Positions 6,785 through 11,909 of a stretch of DNA of 11,909 nt are shown here, in pieces. The translations under genes and the position numbers were made by a program. This DNA is from Bacteroidota bacterium (GTDB taxonomy: Bacteria > Bacteroidota > Bacteroidia > Bacteroidales > JADFUO01), in assembly GCA_015222115.1 (NCBI GenBank), contig JADFUO010000188.1, positions 1 to 11,909 on the forward strand. Direction: 5' to 3'. The notes beneath the pieces are model-generated. The model saw only the letters and a list, made by a program, of their open reading frames with translations, had not been told where the DNA came from and did not search any database. Every line of letters starts with the position of its first letter. Within the stretch, counting starts at the first letter, position 1.

Positions 6785-6815
6785 CAAATTTACATAAAAT
6801 TAATAATCAGACAAA
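6785..6815 (-). promoter_or_regulatory. Full-consensus Bacteroidota promoter on the minus strand
   Basis: On the minus strand TTTG (6815-6812) is followed by 19 nt and TAAATTTG (6792-6785), a complete match to TTTG-N19-TAnnTTTG. A transcript would start near 6778 and run towards the palindromic element and the FadL gene. The only ORF behind it begins at 6776, which would make a nearly leaderless message; an untranslated RNA is equally possible. Chance occurrence in AT-rich DNA is not excluded. Confidence 0.4.
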
Positions 6816-6884
6816 AAAATAATTTACCCACAAATACATCATAGTACTAAAATTCTTACTAATTTTATAAAAAAACAGCATTTT

Positions 6885-8792
6885 ATGAATTCATTCTCAG
6901 GCATATTATTAAATATATCCTTTGATTACGACTATCTTCCTTTGCTGATTGTTGTTGCAATAGCATGGTTTGTGCCTATGATAATGTCGCTGTTAAATTT
7001 AAGTAAAATACCAACGGTAATTGTTGAAATAATTGTCGGATATTTTATTGGACAGTTCTTTTTAGCTTCGTTCTCAGATGGCAGCCTTCAAATACTTGAT
7101 TTTTTAGCTCTAACAGGTTTTATTTTTTTAATGTTTTTAAGTGGTCTTGAAATTGATGTTGACCAGATTCTTGCATCAATGCCGAGAAGAAGAATTACTT
7201 ATGCCCGGTTCCTGAAAAATCCTTTACTTGTCGGATTTGTGTTTTTTTTGATAACATTAATTCTGTCATATTCAGGCGCCTTGCTTTTATCAGACATAGT
7301 TAAGCTCACAAATTCATGGTATTTTGCCTTAATTATGGTTACTACTTCGGTTGGAATAATATTTCCCGTGTTGAAGAACCGTGGTGAAATCGGCAGCCGT
7401 TTCGGGCAGATGATGATACTTGCAGCCGCTGTTGCCGACATATTTAGTATTGTTTTGTTTACAATTACTGCTTTTATTATCAGTAAGGGGTTTAAGATTG
7501 AGCTTTTATATATACTGGCATTATTATTTGTATTTTTTATTTTTTACAGAATTGGTATACGGTTGACAAAAGTTAAAGTATATAGAAAATTATCCTATCA
7601 ATTATCGCATGCTGCTTCTCAAATCAATATCAGAGGTACAATACTTTTGATACTTATTTTTGTTGTTCTTGCACAGTTTATAGGGAAAGAGGTAATTTTA
7701 CTTGGTGCATTTCTCGGTGGTTTACTTCTTTCAATTTTCCTTCACAAAGATCGTTCGCTGTTGATTATTAAATTGGATGGAATGGGATTTGGCTTTTTTA
7801 TTCCCATATTTTTTATTATGGTTGGTGCTAATTTCAATCCTGAAGCTTTGCGTGAATTAGACGATTCGCTTTTTGTTTTCTTGATTTTTCTGACAATTAC
7901 TTTATTTGCAGTAAAAATTATTCCGTCTTTGCTTTGGGCGCGTTTGTTCGGTTTTAAAAGAGCAATTTCCGGAGGTTTTTTAATGGCTTCAAGATTAAGC
8001 TTGATAATTGCTGCTTCAACTATTGGCCTTGAATTGGGAATAATCAGCCCCGGAATTAATGCTTGTTTTATTATAATGGCAGTTTTAACCTGTTTTGTAT
8101 CACCGGTTATTTATAATTATCTTAATCCGAAAAGTATTTTTACCGGTGATAAAACGATTATTGTCGGTGGAAGCAGCACTGGAGTTCTTTTGGCAAGAAG
8201 ATTAAAAATGCATGGCAAATCAGCAATTATTGTTGAGAAGAATAAAAAAAGATATAACGAACTTCATTCCAAAGGATTTAAAGCTTTTTTAGGTGATGGC
8301 ACGGACAGGTCGGTTTATGAGCGTTTGAAATTATCACCATCAAACTATGTAGTTGTTTTAACCGCCTCAAATGAAAAGAATGTTGAGATCTGCGAATTGT
8401 TAAGGCATGAGTTCAATCATGAAAAAATTATATCAAAATCCGGAAATTCAATTATTGAACAAACATTACGACGCCTTGAAGTAGAAATTCTTGATGCTAC
8501 AAGAGTAATTGCAACCACTATTGAAAATTTGATTATAAGACCAACCACATATCATTCCCTTGTTGAGACCTTTGAAAACTTTACGGTTGAAGAAATTACA
8601 ATTACGAGCAAGGATATTGACGGCTTGCAGATTAAAGAAATCCCATTTCATAAAGATGGGACTTTAATGCTTATCAGGCGGGGAAGCAGCATGTATATTC
8701 CGCATGGAGATACTTATCTGAGGATTGGTGATATAATTAATGTTTTTGGTACTAATGCTGCACTTATTGATATTAAAGCAAAGCTAACATGA
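6885..8792 (+). CDS. CPA2 cation/proton antiporter with C-terminal RCK module
   Basis: The 635-residue protein has a Na+/H+-exchanger-type membrane domain (about 18-412, roughly a dozen hydrophobic segments) fused to an RCK_N/TrkA-N nucleotide-binding domain (about 422-545) and an RCK_C domain (about 560-633). The membrane part carries AVADIFSIVLF with Asp185 at the place of the transport aspartate, and MASRLSLIIAAS (367-378) in the place of the conserved basic segment. The Rossmann start is IIVGGSSTGVLLA (425-437), a variant of GxGxxG, and Glu451 ends the second strand. The design is that of Kef/GerN-like K+ or Na+ efflux in the inner membrane, gated by nucleotide. The ion is not decided by sequence. 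It converges on a K+ channel gene with its own RCK module. Confidence 0.9.
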   Translation: MNSFSGILLNISFDYDYLPLLIVVAIAWFVPMIMSLLNLSKIPTVIVEIIVGYFIGQFFLASFSDGSLQILDFLALTGFIFLMFLSGLEIDVDQILASMPRRRITYARFLKNPLLVGFVFFLITLILSYSGALLLSDIVKLTNSWYFALIMVTTSVGIIFPVLKNRGEIGSRFGQMMILAAAVADIFSIVLFTITAFIISKGFKIELLYILALLFVFFIFYRIGIRLTKVKVYRKLSYQLSHAASQINIRGTILLILIFVVLAQFIGKEVILLGAFLGGLLLSIFLHKDRSLLIIKLDGMGFGFFIPIFFIMVGANFNPEALRELDDSLFVFLIFLTITLFAVKIIPSLLWARLFGFKRAISGGFLMASRLSLIIAASTIGLELGIISPGINACFIIMAVLTCFVSPVIYNYLNPKSIFTGDKTIIVGGSSTGVLLARRLKMHGKSAIIVEKNKKRYNELHSKGFKAFLGDGTDRSVYERLKLSPSNYVVVLTASNEKNVEICELLRHEFNHEKIISKSGNSIIEQTLRRLEVEILDATRVIATTIENLIIRPTTYHSLVETFENFTVEEITITSKDIDGLQIKEIPFHKDGTLMLIRRGSSMYIPHGDTYLRIGDIINVFGTNAALIDIKAKLT

Positions 8793-8975
8793 AAGCGGTT
8801 TTATTTAGATTTCAAAACCTGTTCATCAGGCAAGTGAGGAGTGTGTGGTTAAATTGTTGCGGGTTACCCATACGGGTTTGCTTCGCTTTGCGAGTTGCAG
8901 GTTAAATTTTTTAATATCCCTTAATTTCCATCAATTTCTATCAATTTCATTTCAGTATTCCAACATTCCACCATT
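8793..8975. other. Spacer between convergent antiporter and channel genes
   Basis: It holds a short ACCCATACGGGT quasi-palindrome (8866-8877) followed by TTGCTTCGCTTTG, which shares words with the palindromic family at 6568 and 10095 and may be a decayed relative. Three 10-bp tandem units of the type AATTTCYATC follow at 8923-8952. No strong terminator was recognised for either gene. Confidence 0.45.
8923..8952. repeat. Three 10-bp tandem units AATTTCCATC/AATTTCTATC
   Basis: Units at 8923-8932, 8933-8942 and 8943-8952 differ at one to three positions. It is a simple intergenic tandem repeat. Confidence 0.65.
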
Positions 8976-9995
8976 CTACTTCGTTCCTGACCTGAAAATT
9001 TCTTTCATTTCAGTAACCTGTTCAGGTGTGCCTAAAACGAAAAGTTTTGAGTTCGGGATAACTTTAGTGTCGGGGGTAGGATTGATAATATATTCACCAT
9101 TGGGAGTTTTAAACCCTATTATGTTGGCTCCGGTTTTTTTACGAACCCCGATTTCGTAAATTGATTTGTTAAGATGCTCTTTTGGTAATTGACTGCATAT
9201 AATTTCCACAAGGTTGGTCGGTGCATCCCCGCGAACGGATACATGCTCTAAAAATTCAATAACATCTGGAGAAGTTACAAGTGTAGCCATGTGAGCTCCG
9301 CCTACTTTTTCGGGCATCACCACATTGGTAACACCTGCAATTTTCAGTTTTTTTTCAGAACTAATACTTGAAGCTCTGCTTATTATGGTCATATCCTTAT
9401 TTAATGAACGGGCAGTAAGGACAACAAATAAATTATCAGTGTCATTAGGTAAAGTGGTGATCAGTGCTTTTGCAGTTTTTATACCTGCTTTTATCAATGT
9501 TTCATCTTCGGTTGCATTACCTTCAATAAAACGAATGTTTTTATCCATATTATCGAGAACCAATTCATGGCTTTCTTCAATAACAACAAAAGAATGTTTA
9601 TGTGCAATTAGTTCTTCAACTGCTTGTTGCCCGTTGCGTCCGTATCCGCAAATTATTACATGATTTTCCATTTTTTTTCTTCTTAATTTTTTATTATATC
9701 CTCTTAAAAAATAATTCAGTTGACCTTCAAAAATAATTGATGTAATTATTGAAATTACATAAGCTAATGTTCCCAAACCAAACAGGATTAAAAAGCTTGT
9801 AAAAATCTTTCCTGCTACAGAAAGTCCATGCACCTCGCCAAATCCTACCGAAGAAACCGTTATTATTGTCATATATAATGAATCAATAAACGGGTAATCA
9901 TCAATAAGCATATAACCTGTTATTCCTGTAAATAACATAATAACCAACAAAACAACTGCAAAAATAATCCGTTTCCTGTTTGTATTTTTTTCCAA
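8976..9995 (-). CDS. MthK-like two-TM potassium channel with RCK domain
   Basis: The 339-residue protein has TM1 at about 9-31, a pore helix with selectivity filter TVSSVGFGE (46-54; Ser49-Val-Gly-Phe-Gly53), TM2 at about 62-90, then an RCK_N domain from 110 (HVIICGYGRNGQQA with a true GxGxxG, Glu140 ending strand 2) and an RCK_C/TrkA-C domain at about 258-335. Four such subunits would form a K+ channel in the inner membrane, opened by ligand binding to the RCK ring. The start is TTG at 9995-9993: the frame is open upstream to a stop at 10035-10037 but has no ATG, and this start places the basic residues RKR just before TM1. Met109, exactly at the TM2/RCK boundary, could start a soluble RCK subunit as in MthK. 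It converges on the RCK-fused antiporter gene. Confidence 0.9.
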   Translation of the reverse strand: MEKNTNRKRIIFAVVLLVIMLFTGITGYMLIDDYPFIDSLYMTIITVSSVGFGEVHGLSVAGKIFTSFLILFGLGTLAYVISIITSIIFEGQLNYFLRGYNKKLRRKKMENHVIICGYGRNGQQAVEELIAHKHSFVVIEESHELVLDNMDKNIRFIEGNATEDETLIKAGIKTAKALITTLPNDTDNLFVVLTARSLNKDMTIISRASSISSEKKLKIAGVTNVVMPEKVGGAHMATLVTSPDVIEFLEHVSVRGDAPTNLVEIICSQLPKEHLNKSIYEIGVRKKTGANIIGFKTPNGEYIINPTPDTKVIPNSKLFVLGTPEQVTEMKEIFRSGTK

Positions 9996-10021
9996 AATAT
10001 TTATAAATTGAAATATATATG

Positions 10022-10069
10022 CAAATATAGTAAATCAAATTTAAAAAGATTATAAATCTGATTAACAAA
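10022..10069 (-). promoter_or_regulatory. Candidate promoter of the K+ channel gene
   Basis: On the minus strand TTTG (10069-10066) is followed after 22 nt by TAAATTTG (10043-10036), and a second -7-like box TATATTTG lies at 10029-10022. The spacing of the first pair is slightly longer than the usual 19-21 nt. The start codon follows about 27-40 nt downstream. Confidence 0.35.
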
Positions 10070-10094
10070 ATGTGTAACTGTTAATAGTTTGAAA

Positions 10095-10155
10095 TCCATC
10101 CATAGAGAATTGCTTCGCTTCGTATGACTGAAAGGAATCCGTATGGACGGACAAG
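10095..10155. repeat. Palindromic repeat element, copy 2 (inverted)
   Basis: The reverse complement of 10110-10155 matches 6568-6613 at 45 of 46 positions. The other arm, TCCATCCATA (10095-10104), can pair with 10142-10151 at 9 of 10 positions. The interior is shorter than in copy 1, so the copies differ by an internal deletion or insertion while the arms are kept. Confidence 0.8.
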
Positions 10156-10166
10156 TTTAGAAATTA

Positions 10167-10289
10167 GAAATTGGAAATTAGAAATTTTTGTTATCCTATT
10201 TTTGTGCTGTTGATAAACGCATTCAATTTTGGAACAAGTTTTTCAATTAATTCATAAACTCTTTTCATTTTTTCCTAATTTCCAATTTC
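10167..10289. repeat. 15-bp perfect inverted repeat enclosing a mini-ORF
   Basis: GAAATTGGAAATTAG at 10167-10181 is the exact reverse complement of 10275-10289. The enclosed DNA holds a 25-codon minus-strand ORF (10268 to 10191). Left of the repeat the words AGAAATTAGAAATTGG continue in tandem. The repeat is low in complexity, which makes chance or slippage origin possible. Confidence 0.65.
10191..10268 (-). pseudogene. 25-codon ORF, possible remnant of a four-helix-bundle (S23/IVS) protein
   Basis: The peptide MKRVYELIEKLVPKLNAFIN (first 20 of 25 residues) is amphipathic and resembles the last helix of the small four-helix-bundle proteins related to the 23S rRNA intervening-sequence protein. 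An AGGA word precedes the ATG. It is far shorter than that family (about 110-130 residues), and the resemblance is from memory and weak. It may equally be a meaningless ORF. Confidence 0.2.
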
Positions 10290-10323
10290 AGCGTTTTGTA
10301 AACGCTTACCAAAATATTTTTGG
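10290..10323 (-). terminator. Two adjacent hairpins behind the DUF2851 gene
   Basis: AGCGTTT-TGT-AAACGCT (10290-10306) and CCAAAA-TAT-TTTTGG (10309-10323) are perfect stems of 7 and 6 bp separated by two bases. They begin 40 nt behind the DUF2851 stop codon. No uninterrupted U tract follows on the minus strand, so intrinsic termination is uncertain; a role at the transcript end is the likeliest reading. Confidence 0.35.
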
Positions 10324-10363
10324 GTTATGATAATGTGATAGAAAATATTGTAAACATATACAG

Positions 10364-11635
10364 CTAAATTCCTCTCAACAAAATATTTCCTATCTGGCAA
10401 TTCAGGCAGTTTTTTACATCACAATAATTATTTTTAAGTTCCAATAATGATTGGGTGCAATATGCTGTTGAAGTTTTTGATCCCAGTTCCTGCCATTTTC
10501 GGATTACTGAATTTTTTTCACCAGGCACCTGATTTAATAAATGCAGGGCTTTTTCTTTGTAGAAATCGTTATCTTTTTCAAGACCATAAACAAATAAAAA
10601 CGGGACAATTGTGTTGATGATAATAAGGTTTAGGGCATTCTTCCCGAAGGATTTTTTTCTTTTGGCAGATGGTTTGTCAAAAATATAATGTGTGTCCCAA
10701 TATCCTGAAGTTGAAATATCAAATAATTTGTAAACTTCATTCAAAGTGTTGATTTTAATTATTTTTGAAAACAAACCCGATGATTTATAGATCAGGTTTG
10801 CAAACTGTGAAATTCTTATTGTCGGGAAATTTGACGGACGCAACCTGAGAAATTTCCAAAGAAAACCATCAACAGGTTTTAAAGAGAATTTCTTTTTCAG
10901 GAAATTATATTCTTTCTTCAAGTTGTTTGGATATTCATCTTTAAATTTATTTTCAAGCATTCCTGCCTGTCCAAACAATAATGATTCAATCTGAAATTGA
11001 TTGTTTTTATGTTTTGCAAGATAATTAATGGGTAATGATTTTGCCAGTAATTCAAAAGGTTCGGTATTTGTATTAAATCCGAAATTCCTTGCAAGATATT
11101 GATAAAAAGTTTGTTCCCAGTTGTTTTTATTTAAATTTAAAGTTGATTCTATGGTTTTTGCTTTATGTTCAAGGCGTTCGATAAGAAGTCTTTCAAGCCA
11201 GCTATTTAAATTAAATTTGTCAACATTCCCGATTAATTTTTGGCAAGGTATCCAATATTTGTTAGTCATAAAACTTTTGTACCGGTAATATAATTTTTTA
11301 TCAAATTTTTCTTTTAATTCAATAGTTGGGATAATTTCGCTGTTCTTTCGTTTAATTATTGCATCATTTTTATAAACTACATGTAAGATAATATTATCAA
11401 AAGCGTTATTTTCCTGATGGTTATGTTTGTACCAATCCGAAGAGTTTATATGTATTTCAACATTTCCTGCCCAGGTAGTATCACCCATTTTAATTTTTGC
11501 ATTAAAAAAATCAGGTCCGGAATCAGTGTTTCTTTCACCTGATTTTAAAATATTTATTGATTCTCCTGAAGTTGTGGTAATATCCTTGTCAAACAACCTG
11601 AACATCCAGATGTAATAGAGGAATTCTTCGGTCAT
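10364..11635 (-). CDS. DUF2851 family protein, function unknown
   Basis: The 423-residue protein matches the DUF2851 family, which is typical of Bacteroidota. The N-terminal part has the family signature GPDFFNAKI at 40-48, WAGNVEIHINSSDW at 55-68, then His71, His73, Asp80 and LHVVYKND at 84-91. The array of conserved Asp, Glu and His looks like a metal-dependent active site; the Asp42 / Glu60-x-His62 spacing recalls PD-(D/E)XK nucleases, which is my inference. The middle is helical and poorly conserved. The C-terminus has Cys393, Cys405, Cys410 and Cys413 (CDVKNCLNCQIGNILL), a likely metal or Fe-S site. There is no signal peptide or membrane segment, so it is cytoplasmic. It stands alone on the minus strand. 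The ATG at 11635 gives the usual MTEEFLYYIW beginning. Confidence 0.88.
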   Translation of the reverse strand: MTEEFLYYIWMFRLFDKDITTTSGESINILKSGERNTDSGPDFFNAKIKMGDTTWAGNVEIHINSSDWYKHNHQENNAFDNIILHVVYKNDAIIKRKNSEIIPTIELKEKFDKKLYYRYKSFMTNKYWIPCQKLIGNVDKFNLNSWLERLLIERLEHKAKTIESTLNLNKNNWEQTFYQYLARNFGFNTNTEPFELLAKSLPINYLAKHKNNQFQIESLLFGQAGMLENKFKDEYPNNLKKEYNFLKKKFSLKPVDGFLWKFLRLRPSNFPTIRISQFANLIYKSSGLFSKIIKINTLNEVYKLFDISTSGYWDTHYIFDKPSAKRKKSFGKNALNLIIINTIVPFLFVYGLEKDNDFYKEKALHLLNQVPGEKNSVIRKWQELGSKTSTAYCTQSLLELKNNYCDVKNCLNCQIGNILLRGI

Positions 11636-11771
11636 GGTTTTGGTTTTTATATATTTTTAGTACTATATTAAATACTATGGATTCAAACAAGATAAAAGAT
11701 AAAAGTAAAATGTTTGAACTAAATAAAAACAATTAATGTGAATCAAGGGTTGAAATTAGCTTTTTTTTTAC

Positions 11772-11801
11772 CACAAAGGATGCACAAAGGATATCACAAA
11801 G
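11772..11801. repeat. CACAAAGGA repeat behind the GxxExxY gene
   Basis: CACAAAGGA occurs at 11772-11780 and 11783-11791, and CACAAAG at 11795-11801, with 11-12 bp steps. It starts 13 bp behind the stop codon of the GxxExxY gene (reading on the minus strand). I recall this CTTTGTG-type sequence as a frequent companion of GxxExxY genes in Bacteroidota. Confidence 0.7.
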
Positions 11802-11813
11802 TCGCCCTAAGTA

Positions 11814-11909
11814 CTAAAGAATTACCCGTTTAATACCGTCTTTCAAATGTCTTACATTAAAGTTTGCCAATAAGCCTAACTTACATCCCGAAAGCTTCAA
11901 ATAAGTAAG
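11814..11909 (-). CDS. GxxExxY family protein, C-terminal 31 residues only
   Basis: The open frame enters from the right edge and ends at TAG (11816-11814). The visible tail, [17 protein letters not shown] followed by [12 protein letters not shown], is the characteristic C-terminus of GxxExxY proteins (a strand with LGLLxNF, then KDGIKR). The family is about 120-130 residues long and is assigned to the PD-(D/E)XK nuclease superfamily in Pfam (PDDEXK_3); its biological role is not established. The motif GxxExxY itself lies outside the window, so intactness cannot be judged. CACAAAGGA repeats follow directly. Confidence 0.8.
   Translation of the reverse strand, partial: LTYLKLSGCKLGLLANFNVRHLKDGIKRVIL

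Larger units (their letters stand above)
6331..6884. other. 554-bp divergent intergenic stretch
   Basis: It lies between the divergent FadL-type and antiporter genes. It contains GGAAT-type tandem words at 6459-6480, an 85-bp palindromic element at 6568-6652 and a consensus-like minus-strand promoter at 6785-6815. A 78-codon ORF (6776 down to 6540) reads through the palindrome and is not called as a gene. The promoter of the antiporter gene itself was not clear. Confidence 0.6.
9996..10363. other. 368-bp stretch upstream of the channel gene
   Basis: In order it holds promoter-like boxes for the channel gene (10022-10069), palindromic element copy 2 (10095-10155), a 15-bp inverted repeat enclosing a 25-codon ORF (10167-10289), and two adjacent hairpins behind the DUF2851 gene (10290-10323). 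No full-size gene is present. Confidence 0.7.

Noticed and set aside
8845..9159. 104-codon plus-strand ORF
   Set aside because: It overlaps the end of the channel gene on the other strand, and its first part is intergenic repeat.
11772..11801. CRISPR array
   Set aside because: The CACAAAGGA words are 9 bp with 2-4 bp between them; repeat and spacer lengths do not fit.

Overview
The window looks like chromosomal DNA from a low-GC member of the Bacteroidota, probably an uncultured Bacteroidales-like lineage. The evidence is a DUF2851 protein, a FadL-type porin paired with a GDSL lipoprotein, a Ddl ligase next to a PASTA-domain membrane protein, starts without Shine-Dalgarno sequences, and promoter-like TTTG / TAnnTTTG boxes. 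No rRNA, tRNA, CRISPR array or complete insertion sequence was seen.

Layout, left to right. (1) A PASTA-domain membrane protein (minus, cut by the left edge) is divergent from ddl (plus); both concern peptidoglycan. (2) Positions 1976-2939 form a repeat-rich island. It holds a 15-bp inverted repeat, structured palindromes, and a small GIY-YIG nuclease gene (2313-2645) bracketed by REP-like palindromes of the CTCGGCATGACA type. (3) RdgB-type XTP/dITP pyrophosphatase (minus). (4) A two-gene minus-strand operon: a FadL/OmpP1-type outer-membrane transporter followed 19 nt later by an SGNH/GDSL lipoprotein, a likely lipid uptake and hydrolysis pair. (5) A 554-bp intergenic stretch with an 85-bp palindromic element and a consensus-like promoter that reads away from the next gene. 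(6) A convergent potassium pair: a CPA2 cation/proton antiporter with a fused RCK module (plus) and an MthK-like K+ channel with an RCK module and a TTG start (minus). (7) A 368-bp gene-poor stretch with a second, inverted copy of the palindromic element (45 of 46 bases shared), a 25-codon ORF enclosed by a 15-bp inverted repeat, and two adjacent hairpins. (8) A DUF2851 protein with a C-terminal cysteine cluster (minus). (9) At the right edge, the C-terminal end of a GxxExxY-family protein (minus) with CACAAAGGA repeats just behind it.

Most genes are ordinary housekeeping or envelope functions. The unusual part is the intergenic DNA. Two small genes of different nuclease families (GIY-YIG, and GxxExxY of the PD-(D/E)XK superfamily) each sit directly against their own short repeat family, and a third palindromic family is present in two copies. 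A testable idea is that such single-gene nucleases spread or maintain their flanking palindromes, in the way RAYT transposases are linked to REP elements. This is inference; genome-wide counts of the repeats and their distance to the nuclease genes would decide it.
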